A stretch of 64,000 nucleotides of DNA, from positions 14,638,190-14,702,189 of the forward strand of contig OZ020518.1 in assembly GCA_963971425.1 (NCBI GenBank), given 5' to 3'. The translations under genes were made by a program, and so were the position numbers. Positions 1 to 11,187 of the stretch are shown piece after piece. Numbering within the stretch: the stretch's first letter is position 1; each line of letters opens with the position of its first letter. The DNA comes from Bryoerythrophyllum caledonicum (taxonomy: Eukaryota; Streptophyta; Bryopsida; Pottiales; Pottiaceae). A model generated the notes under the pieces. The model did no database searches. It was not told the origin of the DNA and saw only the letters and a list, made by a program, of their open reading frames with translations.

Positions 1-2070
1 TGAATAAATTCTTTAGAAGTTTGGGACTTTACCATCCATTGATTATCCCAAGAAGATGGTTGTAAGACATCTGTGCTTGGAATTGAATGAGCCTTCTGCA
101 GTCCCTTTTCCACAATAGCCTCCACTTTCTTGTTTGGAATAAATCCCTTGAGTTTTTGTTCAGCTAAATACATATAATGTGAGGCAATAGATGTTGTCAA
201 ACGCCATATTAACCAATCAATTCGCCTTCCTGATGCTCCTCTTGTCAATTCGCTTAACCATCTCTTTAAAGCGCTATGATATGATTCAATACTATTGTTT
301 GTGTCCTGATTAGCATGAGGAAGACGTCTTAATCCTACAAGCCATAATTCTACAAAAAGAAAGAATACAACATATAACATAAAAATCCATGAAAGATATC
401 ATAAGTATGAAAAATATCTTTGATAACATCAAAATTGACAAATCAAACACATGAAAATCTTACCATAAATCTTTCCATAATGATTTTCAAAGTATTCTTT
501 GATAGCTGGAATATCATACTCTTCAAAAATCTTTTCCATAGCCCTTTTAGCCCGTTCAATGAAGTCTAATTCTGTTTCACCAAACTCAATATTAAGGTAA
601 AGAATTTGTTGCATTTCCCAAAATACCTCCCATTTTGCAAATTTATCACCTGGTACTCTTTTCTTACACTTTTCTTTCCAATTTTTCAAAACATGAAAAG
701 CGCATAAATAAATCTTCACATCTTCCCAAACACGCCTGGAATACAACATACATTTTAACATTAGAATCACGTTTGCATATAATAAAAACTTGATTAAAAA
801 CTATTGTAAATTATAATGTAAAAGAAACAAATAATATTGAAAACATAAGAAACGTACTTAATTGCCATCCTTTCTTGAATTGCATCGTCTACAATAATGC
901 ATGACGGTTTCCAACTTGGATCATCATTATTTATATGATTTTTTAGAGCCAATAACCAATGATAAATATCATCTTCTTTCTGGCGTGATGTAAGAATCCA
1001 TGCAATTGGGATCCCGTTGTGCCATTCATCAAAAACTATGAGAGTAAACAAATGATATAATAAATCATTTGTACCAAACGTGGCATCCATGGAAATACAT
1101 GCATTTCTCCCATACCTCAAAAGTGTATTTTTTTGCCATGGTGTTTGAATACCAATAGTGAAAGGCACTCCAAGTCCCGCATGACTCTCTTGATAAAAAA
1201 ATACTGTATGAGAATTCTCTAGCTTCCATAAATTGACACTCAATAAAACATTCTTGTGTCTATACCACATCCCTTGTTTTCTTTGATGCTCGTAATATCT
1301 AATATTTTTAAGAAGCAAAGAATTGTCTTTAGAATGATTCCGATTTTTAATCCAGCCCTCATACCATGCCTTCTTGTGTTCTTCAAATACTTGTCTAGCC
1401 GTTAATCCATCATCCAAACGTTTAATAATCCATTTTTTTAATTCTTCTTATATTCGTGGTGCTGCTTGGCTTTTCCGTGCTACAGAATCTGGATCTAAAG
1501 TCCCATGCGCAATCTCCCCATTCTCTCTAGAATGCTCGCTATGATAATAAATTACTTCACCAATAAGAGGATATAATTTTAATCGCCGAATAGCAAACCT
1601 TGCTAAACACCCTCTTTTCTTTGATTTTTTATGCTTTGGATCATATCGATAGTCTTCTGGCCCATATGGGCAATAATACCTAAACATCAATGTTTATATT
1701 TTAATATTTAGGTATTTGAACATCATATATATTATACAACATAAATGAACAAAATCAATATTTAAAATTGCAAAAAACAAATAAATCCATACCATGTTTG
1801 AATCAATGATGAACTCAGTTGTGGTCGCTTGAGCTCCTTCTTGTCCTTGATGCTATCTTCAATTGCCCATTCAACATTGGAACCATTGTCCATTGTTTGA
1901 CCATCCATAAAATCATTCATTCTTTCCCATAAAATATAGGCTGTCATAATGGTACAAATAGAAGAATCTCTTGTACCACGACGTTGGCCTTGAGTCCATA
2001 TCAAATTGTTGTAGTGGATGGGACCAAGACCTGGATTTTGTGCACATGGTGCCTCCTTTCTTCTCCCCAT
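1..2070 (-). CDS. Mutator-like (MULE) transposase, partial at left edge
   Basis: A DDE transposase of the MULE type, read leftward. Four exons splice cleanly with GT-AG junctions: about 2070-1793, 1679-858, 735-464 and 349-1, with introns of 113-122 bases. Exon 2 opens with a Cys/His-rich DNA-binding region (YYCPYGPEDY, then a Cys and a HSEH stretch). The catalytic core follows: first Asp in ISMDATFGTN, second in CIIVDDAIQE, and a conserved NNSIESYHSALKRW block in exon 4 that carries the third acidic residue. The C-terminus, where a SWIM finger is usual, lies off the left edge. One in-frame stop (TAA, plus-strand bases 1448-1450) falls between the DNA-binding part and the core, so this copy is probably inactive. 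The start at 2070 is the first plausible Met and is not secure. Confidence 0.8.
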
Positions 2071-3660
2071 ATCTCTTCTCTAATATAACAAAATCAAGAA
2101 ACATATTAATGGACTATGAAGTACAGAAGTAAAAGTTACATCATAATATAAAATGAATATTATGCAATGGATATAGTAATTAAATTTGAAAAAGCATAGA
2201 TTCAAAACTGTATTTGTAAAAACAAAAAATTATCAATACAAATACTCATATAAACACATCTCCATAAATCCTAAATATTGAAGTAGCAACAACAAATTTA
2301 AAACAACACATATGATGAAACAAAATATATTTTCCTACTAAGACTGATCATTACAAAACATCAAACAAAATATCATAGTATACTACATAATATAAAGATA
2401 AAATTATATTCACTATCATTTTGTCCCATGGCCATCAAATTATTGAAGAGAATAAATGAACTTTATTCTTACGTTAGCCCCTTTAGAAACTGGAGTTCTT
2501 TTAATTTAATTTGTGTAGACCATGTATGCTGCGACCACTTTCCAGTACATCTTAAATTGATAATAGATCAAATACAAAGGACATGTTTTACAATTGAAGT
2601 GTAGAAGGAAAAAAAAAATAGAATGTTCAATGAACAAAGATAAAAGATATATTTCCATGAGTGATGAAAATAAATATAATTAATCCTTATATATCAATGA
2701 AAACCCATACATATATGCATGTATTTTATTTTAAAGAATACAAAAAGCCATTGAAATCTTAACAAGAGTTACACCAATGGATTAAAATTATTCAACTAAC
2801 ATCTATCAAATCATCTCAATATCTGAAACTTATTATGATGAAAGACGACATTATATATATACAATATTGTGACAACATATGGCACTTTATGAAGTGTAAG
2901 GGATAATTGAGAAACCCCTTGCAATATTAGACAAAATCATCCAACATTCTTTACACAAGATGAGTAAAAGATGAAACATGTAATCCACTAATGACAATTC
3001 ATTCTCCGAATCAACTTTATCTCCATATCAAAAATATTATAGAATTGAAACATTACATCAAAACATTACATAAAACATTTATGATTTATTATCAAGATCA
3101 GTAACATGATTAACGCATATTATGTATCTTGAAAATTGGGTTTATCTCCATACAAAAGAATGAAGGAAACCAAAACATCACATCAACAAATGATAATTTA
3201 TTTTCAAATTGGTTGTACCATTAACCAATATTCAGTATTAGGTTACTCTAAATGAATAAAGTGAAGTTTAAGCTATTCATAAACAAATCACTTAGATCAA
3301 CATTATCACATAACTTACATGCTCTTAAATACTCAACCATGTCTTTCACAAACCTAGCTGGAACCCAAAAAACAATCCCTACAACTCTAGACTAAATTCA
3401 AAGCCCAAATCACCATATTTTACACATGTGTTGCAAACTGGAAATTGAAACAACCACAAGATGTAAACTAGAATTAGAATTTGGAGGCATATGTGCAAAG
3501 GGTAGCAGTGTTCATCACAATGCAAAAATTCACAATGAATAAATGCAAACTCTCTACAACATATGGAAGACTCAAAGTAACTTATAGTAAAAATAATTGT
3601 GAGGTGGAAGATGAGAATTATACGTACAGCTCGCTGAGTAGGTGAATTCGGGTGCAGAAT
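2071..3660. other. AT-rich stretch without recognisable gene
   Basis: About 1.6 kb upstream of the MULE coding region. It is very AT-rich, with many short A and T runs and no convincing reading frame or splice pattern. It may hold the MULE promoter and outer terminal repeat, but I cannot identify the matching repeat because the other end is outside the window. Confidence 0.6.
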
Positions 3661-4039
3661 CGTGTAGAATTCAAATGCAGATCATTGATGGAATATACTT
3701 ATTGTGAATGTCGATTCAGAGATGATGTGCTTGAGTTTGGCGCATGCCACACAGTGTTCCTCCAGTACTGATCCTTTCCCCTTGGTTCTAATTTCAATAC
3801 GTGCTCTTCACCCTGAACTTGGTATCAGCTCAAAACGCCAGAACTCAAAACCCCACAGCTCAAAACTAAATGCTTCGTTTTTCAGCAGCAAGCTAGTGCT
3901 ATATAAACTAAATGCTTTGTTTCTTTGCAACTAGCTACTAGTGTACAAGACAAAACTCAAATGCACGATGAGTAACATACATATAGAGTAGGGGTTGATG
4001 CGGGAGAATGGCGTTGCGGGAATAAATCAGTAGATTGTT

Positions 4040-6106
4040 AATAGAAATGGAAAATTGTGTTACACGCACCGACAGCATTAGTAGGCGCCTCAAAGAGATT
4101 GCAACTTACTAGATCAATCTTGTAGCAGATGAATGCCCTATTTTTTGGTGGCGTGATCCCTAGGTTGAGGTAGTTGATATCCGCAGCAAGATATCCAAAT
4201 TCCTCTGGTAAAACAATTCGAATAGCAGTAATCAGAATGTCAGAATGAGGAAAATCAAGAGGTTCATAAGCACTAGAAAATGCTGACACAGACTGAATTG
4301 CATATTATGGCCACGCAAATTAACCATGTCAACATCTTGATGCAGTTCCTATAAGCAGATAGCAGCCAAACACAGATCACTGACATTTGCGTCGCTATCA
4401 AAGAATGTGTATACACACATACAAAACCATCCGAGATTCGGTCTCTAGTTTCAGGCCTAAACAGCTGAACTGAGTATATTCAAACCACAAAAACAGAATG
4501 TCAGCACCTCTTACCCTCTGATATTGTGTGTACGTCATCAAGGTACTCAGGAATGAGCTCCCTGCACACTACACCACCTTCTCTTGCATCCAGGATTAAG
4601 AGTACACCTAATGCACAAATCACACGGCCGATTGCTCTCTTAGAAAACAAACGAGCTAGTCCTATTCACCAGACAACCACCAATGTCAAATCTTAAGTGT
4701 AGATACAACAACGATCTGCAGTGCTTTCTTGAGGACCCTAAACTGTTAACTCGCTCGATCTCTCTAAAACGAACAAAATCATCTTCAAACAAAAGAAGAA
4801 CCCTTGTCGTACCTCAGGCAAGCCAATCTTTAGAGCAAAGCCCTTTCTCTGTACAAGTTGCAAGTGGAGCTAACCACAAAATCTTGGAGTCTGAGACAAA
4901 ACAACAACAGATCATTCTTACGGCACGTTACACCTTGTGAAAACATCACCACCTGCAAACCAAGGCAAAGAACTGGCTTACCCTTCTGGCAGTATCCCAA
5001 ATCGATAGGGAATACCTTCACATCATACTGGGGGTACTTCCGAGAATGATATCTGCGCAGGACTGACAACGGCCACGATAAGCCTTCGTCTACAAAAATG
5101 AAAACGATTAGAAATATGTTTATGTTCTGGATTTAATCCAGATGCTAATCCCAGTATGCCACAAAAGAGAAAAGAACAAAACAAGATGATACTCAAAGAA
5201 ACAATGCTGAAATACTCAAAGAACAAAACAAGAAGATACCTCAAACAAAGACTTCCTGATGTTGGGGTCCTCAAATGGTAGGAAAGTACTGCAACACCAG
5301 CATTGTCTTGACCTGGTTCAAGCAATACAGCGTTTCAGTAGATTGAAGTGGGTCTACAACTGGGACGTTAAATAAGCAAACCAAACATTAAAACTAATTG
5401 AGCAGACTTGGTCCTCTTCATAAGCATTAACACGTATTTTGAGTACTCATGAATATAGGAAGATATTTCAGCCTTTGGAATAGAACGAATTGCTGACGCA
5501 CCTCACTATTCCCAGTTCTGCTGATTAAATTAATTAGCAGCATCTCTTTTGAATAATGTGTTTTACATCCACCTGTCAAATGAGCATAAATTTACCTGCA
5601 GCCAAGGAAACACAACAAAGCTGCATTACAAACGACACGCCACTAGACCTAAACAAAACCTAAATTGTTTCCAACTCACAAGATGCCAAGACGGTTCACA
5701 AATGCAACATGAGATTCACGTCGACACGTCACAAACTGCGATCACCAAAAAGGGATGCAAGAATTTTCACCTTGTAGGCCACTGATGGGGTACCCAGACT
5801 CGAACCAGGTGCCCTCGCTGTTACGGATGCTCCAATAGTAATCTATCACCCTCGTCTCCTTGTTATACACAGACCAGTACGTTCCAAGATTTGAACCATC
5901 TGCAGCATTCAACTCTGCCGGGGAGCCTCTCTTCACCCATTTCTCATCACTGCACACATACGTCTACAACCCGTCCACAGTCGTCGCCGTGAACCCCACA
6001 CTGCACACAATTCCAAAAAACGAAAAGAATTACAACCAGTTCACAGCCGCCATGAATCTTTCACAGCGCTAACTCAAAAGCACCTAAACTCGACGACGAG
6101 CTTACC
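4040..6106 (-). pseudogene. Unidentified spliced gene or gene remnant
   Basis: I do not recognise the product. Read leftward, several exon-like blocks are bordered by GT-AG sites and encode non-repetitive protein: a block ending at 6106 (KAFFPYIASATNPVPPKGY), a block 5949-5771 (DEKWVKRGSPAEL to WFESGYPISG) that joins it in phase, a short block near 5300-5241 (FLPFEDPNIRKSLFE), a block 5089-4986 (LSWPLSVLRRYHSRKYPQYD, then FPIDLGYCQK), then GGDVFTRCNVP, KGFALKIGLPE, VLLILDAREGGVVCREL (about 4.6 kb) and a last block near 4.28-4.12 kb. Most junctions keep phase. The junction between the 5.24-kb and 5.09-kb blocks does not in my reading, and I find no acceptor for the first block. It is either an intact gene I have mis-spliced or a decayed one. 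Confidence 0.45.
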
Positions 6107-6261
6107 TGTACCCTTTCGGAGGAACAGGATTAGTCGCCGAAGCAATGTAGGGGAAAAACGCTTTCCAACCCAGATTTCGCACACAAGCAACGTTCGGTCA
6201 ACCAATGAGATGTTGTTTGTGGTACCTGGGCAAGAAATTTCAAGCAACGTAGTCAGCGAAT

Positions 6262-6423
6262 TCGCTGGAATGCAATGAGCCTCCGGAAAAAACGTGTGCA
6301 GATAGACTAGTGTCGTTCTCTTAGACCCAGATTCAGAATCCTTCGCTGCAATGCGATGAGCCTCCAGAAAATACGTGTGCAGATAGAGTAGTGTTGTTCT
6401 CTTAGACCCAGATTCAGAATCGT
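6262..6423. repeat. 81-bp tandem direct duplication
   Basis: Two adjacent copies offset by 81 bases, each containing ATGAGCCTCC and AGACCCAGATTCAGAATC, with a few substitutions. They lie in the GC-rich stretch upstream of the unidentified minus-strand gene. The offset is divisible by three. Confidence 0.85.
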
Positions 6424-6704
6424 CCGCGCGGGGAGTGATTCGAGAGCGATGGAGCGATGCGACAATGTAGGAGCGGAGCTGGTTCGGTGAGCGATGCGGG
6501 GGCAATGCGGAGCGAGGCGGGGGCGATGCGGCGCGAGGCGGGCAGCGAAAGTTGCGGGCCGGGGGTGCGCAAGGCCGTGCCGCTACGGAGGCCGTTGCGG
6601 GCCGGGCGGTAATGGAATCTGCCCGCTCTCGCGCGGACAGAAAAGACTTCATCCAGGACCCCACGCGAGGTAAGTCCCAGCGTGGGGATATCCTGCCAAA
6701 TCGG

Positions 6705-7042
6705 TCGGGTCCTGTGAGAGGTGGATATTGCTGTTTACCACCCTCACAAATGGTAACTCAGTTTGCCAGCTATCTGTTGGTAAGTTGTATGCAACATGTG
6801 TTTCAACGCGCATGATGAGCTTGATTGGGGTTGATGTATTGTGTACAACTGTAGTCTGAAAGTTTCAAACCTGGGTCGCTCACACTTATGCGTGATTCAC
6901 TAACGCTGAAGTTAGAGTCTGGCATCAGTCGAACGATGGTGCGGGATGTGATTTCTTGTCAACTGCCGAGTCCCTCATGATTATTTGGATTGCTCTCTCC
7001 GCAAGTTACATCATGGAAGCCGTAACCCTCAAATGGGACTGA
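6705..7042. repeat. Duplicated 340-bp segment, left half of a split copy
   Basis: Nearly identical to 62682-63025. The shared run begins with GTCGGGTCCTGTGAGAG and ends with GTAACCCT(C/A)AAATGGGACT. Here it is broken at 7042 by the CACTA transposon. The homology resumes beyond the transposon at 29691 (CAGCAATTGGTTC onward). I see no clear coding potential, so it may be a UTR or intron of a duplicated locus. Confidence 0.85.
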
Positions 7043-7068
7043 CACAGGAAACTTAGGACGCGTTAGCC
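7043..7068 (+). repeat. CACTA left terminal inverted repeat
   Basis: Begins CACAGGAAACTTAGGACG and matches the reverse complement of the right end with one difference at position 17. It is preceded by the target duplication TGA. Confidence 0.9.
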
Positions 7069-7300
7069 CCCCGGGGCTAAAGTGAGCACAGGGTCTGAAC
7101 CGCCCCACTTTAGACCCCAAAATTTTACCGGGGCTAAAACTCAATGTAATTTTATTGCCCGAAGTCTAACTCAAAGCTTACAAGTGTTGGTCCCAAGAGC
7201 TACAATGGGGCAAGGAGTCTAAAGTGCCCGACTTTAGACCCCAACGTTTAGCAGGGGCTAAACTCTGGTGTGATTCTCCAAAGTTTAGCCGGGGCTAAAC
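7069..7300. repeat. CACTA left subterminal repeats
   Basis: At least six copies of a GGGGCTAAA/TTTAGCCCC-like motif in both orientations (for example at about 7072, 7132, 7252 and 7288), some inside a longer GGGGCTAAACTCTGGTG unit. In this superfamily such motifs bind the element-encoded protein. Confidence 0.8.
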
Positions 7301-7419
7301 TCTGGTGCAAACTGATTTCTGGAAAAAAGCACTACCATTTTGTACAACCTTTGTTGTTGCTTATATTTTATTTTTTTCATATAGACATATATCATTTTGA
7401 GAAGTTAATTTCTTCTATA

Positions 7420-10400
7420 ATGGCACGAATTCATCCACGTCGCAATGTACAATAGGGTGACATTCAAATTGGCCGTTTAGTAGTTCCAAGGATAGTGTCC
7501 TACACTGCTGCCAACTTTGACACCCTCCCTAAAGCTGAGAAATTGTTATTTTACCATGAAAATTTGGGGACAGCATCATCTTTATGTTGAAAACATGCAT
7601 ACCAAATTTCAAGTCCAGGAGACTTATACAAAAAAACTTATGCAAGATCTACCAACATGGGATAGCTGTGAGAAAAGTGTCACAGCTGCCAACTTTGACA
7701 CCCTCCCAAGAATTGAGGAAATTTTTTTTGCCCATGAAATTTTTGGAGCAAAAACATTTTTATGTTGTTTGCATGTGTGGAAAATTTCAAGTCCAAAAGA
7801 CCCATACAAAAAATAATATTCCAAATCTACCAACATGTGTAGTTTTGAGAAACAAAGGGGAAAACCATTTTACTACTTCCAACTTTGACGCCCTCCTTAG
7901 GATTGAGTTTTTGTTGATACATAGTGAAATTTTTGGCACAAGATCATCTCTATGCTAGTAACATGTGAGATAAATTTCAAATCCAAAAGATGTACACAAA
8001 AAAGTCATTCCATATCTACCAACGTGTATGTCCTCCATTAGCGTCAATCACTGCTAGTAACCTAGAGGGCATAGAATGACATAGTTGAAAGAGCTTTGTA
8101 CCATTGACTAACTTCCACTCTCTTTCAAGAACTACCTTCAACATATCTAAGCTTCTAGGGCATTGTTGTGCACCATTGCCATGTTGCACAACATCTTTTA
8201 ACATCCTCCAAACGTTCTCGATTGGATTGAGATCGAGAGAGTTTGCAGGCCAGTTGAGCTTTTCGAGAAGGTGGCTTTGTCTCCATTCTTCACATATTTT
8301 GCTCCTATGGACGAGTGCCCCATCTTCCATAAGCACTCCTTCTGGAATTTGACCCATGAAATGAACCAATTTGGCATCGTAAACCACTTCTATAAAATCC
8401 TTAGCAGAACGTTGACTTTTAGGCATAAAGACAAGTTCTGACTTTGTCCTCCGGCAATTGCGCCCCAAATCATTAAAGAAGTCCTTCCACTTTTAAAAGT
8501 AGGAGTTAGACAACTTGATGAATAACGCTCGTATGCACTTCTCCAAATATGAATTTGCCGAGAATTTTTTCCAATTTCAAAAGTAGATTCATCTGTCCAA
8601 ACAACACGCTCCCACTCTTTTGCACTCCATCCACGGTACTTCTGAGCAAAAGCTAATTGTTGAGACATGTGACAAGGTGTCAAAAAAGGTTTTTTGACTG
8701 CAATTCGACTAAATATGCCATTTTTATGTAAGACCCATTGAATAGTACGTCTACACACTTGAGTAGGACATGCATTGGTAATCTCTGAGAGTGAAGAGCA
8801 ACGATGAATTTTTGAGTAATGCACAATACTACGAACATCTCTATCACTAAGCTTTTTAGCGTGACTTCCACCGCAAGGTTTGCGCTTGTAGGTTCCCTCT
8901 TCTCTAAATGTTTTTACTAACCTTGTAACTGTTCTAATAGGAACTCCAATAGTAGCTGCAATTTGAACTCCTGTAAATCCTCCCTCACTCAAACCTATGA
9001 TGCAAGCACCAATTTCATCTGAAATTGCCATCATAAACTTATAGAGTGCGTGATGCTAGCTACAACAGTAGAGTAGGGGTTAGAGCAGAGCAAGGGGGAG
9101 AGAAGGGGTCCAAGGGGCTAGAGCAGAGCAAAGGGGGTTGCAAGATTGACACGTGACAATTGGCAGAGGAAGGAGAACAGGGCTGGAGCAGAGCAAGGGG
9201 GAGAGAAGGGAGCCAAGGCGCTGGAGCAGAGAGGAGAGAGAAGGGTCTCCAAAACACAAGCCCATATGCATACATGAAAAATCGTTTTGCTCTTAATCAC
9301 TCATCATGTATGCCCAATGTGAATCAGCACTCATGCATCCCACAATACAACACTCTCTGTTTTGAGGATTGTCTCAACATTCAGTCTATCACAAATCACA
9401 CACACCATTCCCTTTACATAGTGTTCAATAGATATTTAGAAGAAAAAATTTGTCATGTGTCTAATGCACACTTTATGGCCAAGTGGATTCTTCTGCATGG
9501 AACACCTCTTCACTTCTTCATTTTGATGTTATTGATATTTTTGAGAAGCATTTATGCTTGGTGGCTTACTCACATGATTGAGTTCAATGAAAAAGCATGA
9601 GGTGTCAAAGATATTTTGACATTTTCAATATGACCTTCAAATTGTTTATCATAGTTACACATGTTGATAGATATGGAATAACTTTTTTTATGTATGTCTT
9701 TTGGCTTTGAAATTTATCCCACATGTTACCATCGTAGAGATGATCTTGTGCCAAAAATTTCACTATGTATCAACAAAAACTCAATCCTAAGGAGGGCGTC
9801 AAAGTTGGAAGTAGTAAAATGGTTTTCCCCTTTGTTTCTCAAAACTACACATGTTGGTAGATTTGGAATATTATTTTTTGTATGGGTCTTCTGGACTTGA
9901 AATTTTCCACACATGCAAACAACATAAAAATGTTTTTGCTCCAAAAATTTCATGGGCAAAAAAAATTTCCTCAATTCTTGGGAGGGTGTCAAAGTTGGCA
10001 GCTGTGACACTTTTCTCACAGCTATCCCATGTTGGTAGATCTTGCATAAGTTTTTTTGTATAAGTCTCCTGGACTTGAAATTTGGTATGCATGTTATCAA
10101 CATAAAGATGATGCTGTCCCCAAATTTTCATGGTAAAATAACAATTTCTCAGCTTTAGGGAGGGTGTCAAAGTTGGCAGCAGTGTAGGACACTATCCTTG
10201 GAACTACTAAACGGCCAATTTGAATGTCACCCTATTGTACAAGTGAAGTGTAGATGTACTAAATGTAGATTGAGCAATGAAGAAGTTGGATTCAAGTTTG
10301 TGAATTACAAGACTCAACAACGACATCATAGAATGGACATTGAATTACAATATCACAGAACTTCTCCACCCTACAAAATTTTCAAGATGATGCCCATTTT

Positions 10401-10883
10401 CCACAACCAACTGAACAAGATGAAGACCTTAATCAATCACCAACATTGTTGCATACTACTGTAATGGAAGATCGGGGTCCATATTTACAAATGAAAATGA
10501 AGAACCTCATTATCAAAATGCAAGCAGAGTGGGACACTAAAGGTGTGCCAGTAGAATTACAAGATTGGACACTCCACCAAATATTTGAAAGACTATCAAA
10601 TGTAAATGATGAATATTCAAGAAATTTAACTGAAGAAAGACTTGCTCCTTTAATTAGGATGATGCTTGAAGATTGGGATGGTAGTATAGAAGGGCATGCT
10701 TCTACCCCTTCATCTTTTAAAGTGCTCATACGCTTGTACAAAAGGTGGGGCCTTGTGCAACTGAAGAGATGGAGGTATGTCTAGGTACTCCAAAATATTC
10801 TCATGAGCCTTTCATTTTACCACCAGCTGAAGAAGATACTTATGATGGCAACAAATATATACCTTGTTCATGTACTCCTCCCA
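7420..10883 (+). CDS. CACTA transposase, 5' portion, split by Tc1 element
   Basis: The reading frame opens at the ATG at 7420 (MARIHPRRN) and is interrupted after codon AAT by the Tc1/mariner element. It resumes exactly at the TA target site (10238) as VQVKCRCTKCRLSNEE, a Cys-rich N-terminal finger like those of TNP2-type transposases. Further right come LIIKMQAEWDTKG and a block ending YDGNKYIPCSCTPPND, where the LINE enters. Two small frame changes (near 10378 and 10745) lie in this part, so the copy is damaged or has tiny introns. An upstream in-frame Met at 7270 exists, but the 7420 start is preferred because it begins the conserved region. Confidence 0.7.
7450..8029 (+). repeat. Tc1-element left long inverted repeat
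   Basis: Contains about three degenerate direct repeats of roughly 165-175 bases. Each has CCAACTTTGACACCCTCC near its start and a CCAACATG-like block near its end. Matches the right arm (9656-10237) in inverse order. Confidence 0.88.
8016..9034 (-). pseudogene. Tc1-like DD34E transposase with one frameshift
   Basis: The cut-and-paste transposase of the surrounding element. The N-terminal part (from MAISDEIGACIIGLSEGGF) forms a helix-turn-helix of the paired-like type (FTGVQIAATIGVPIRTVTRL). The catalytic triad is visible: Asp in VVWTDESTFEI, Asp in LMEDGALVHRS, Glu in SLDLNPIENVW, with 34 residues between the last two. A SLMIWGAIAGG block lies between the first and second. The reading frame changes once near 8440, just after IAGG, so the protein is split into two overlapping frames. 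Otherwise the length (about 340 residues) is normal for the family. Confidence 0.88.
9064..9245 (+). repeat. Purine-rich imperfect repeats in Tc1 leader
   Basis: Four imperfect copies of GGAGCAGAGCAAGGGGGAGA in the segment upstream of the transposase start. Reading frames across them are low-complexity Leu/Pro/Ser and are not credited as genes. Confidence 0.7.
9656..10237 (-). repeat. Tc1-element right long inverted repeat
   Basis: Mirror of 7450-8029 with only scattered differences, ending in CTATTG next to the TA duplication. Confidence 0.88.
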
Positions 10884-10895
10884 ATGACAAACAAA

Positions 10896-10935
10896 GAAGA
10901 AGAAGAACGCCGGTTCCCGAGAGGACCGGCGTGAA
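10896..10935 (-). other. LINE copy 1 3'-terminal hairpin and tail
   Basis: On the minus strand the element ends with CACGCCGGT, a short loop and ACCGGCGTTC, followed by TTC triplets. The stem is at least 8 GC-rich pairs. Copy 2 ends the same way (54125-54163) with a slightly different loop. A 3' stem-loop is often what a LINE reverse transcriptase recognises; that role is inferred here. Confidence 0.75.
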
Positions 10936-11187
10936 TAAAGTGTCTGTTCGTTCCACTACTAAGACCATGCTCACCGAACAAGGAATTAGCAAGTTGGAAC
11001 TACTTCCCCCTTTCGAGGGTAGACACTATGTAACGGGTAGCCATAAACCTACATAACAAAACACCCAGCCATCTAACCATCCAACTAATGGAGCAAGTAG
11101 CCAAAAAAAAAACCACAAACCAACCAAGCAAGCAGCCAAGAACCACGGAGCCAACCAATCAAGAAAAATCAAAGCAAGGGAAGGAGA

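Larger units (their letters stand above)
7450..10237 (-). mobile_element. Tc1/mariner-type transposon with 580-bp inverted repeats
   Basis: Flanked by TA at 7448-7449 and 10238-10239. The ends read CAATAGGGTGACATTCAAA and its reverse complement. The inverted arms (7450-8029 and about 9656-10237) are almost identical over about 580 bases, which is very long for this superfamily. Between them lies a minus-strand DD34E transposase and a purine-rich leader. Removing the element with one TA rejoins the CACTA transposase codons in frame. Confidence 0.9.

Noticed and set aside
6552-6815. Ala/Arg-rich plus-strand frame in the GC-rich stretch near 6.6 kb
   Set aside because: Opposite the leader of the minus-strand gene and without any family resemblance.
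9060-9300. Leu/Pro/Ser-rich minus-strand frames upstream of the Tc1 transposase
   Set aside because: Produced by GGAGCAGAGCAAGGGGG repeats; three overlapping frames are equally open.
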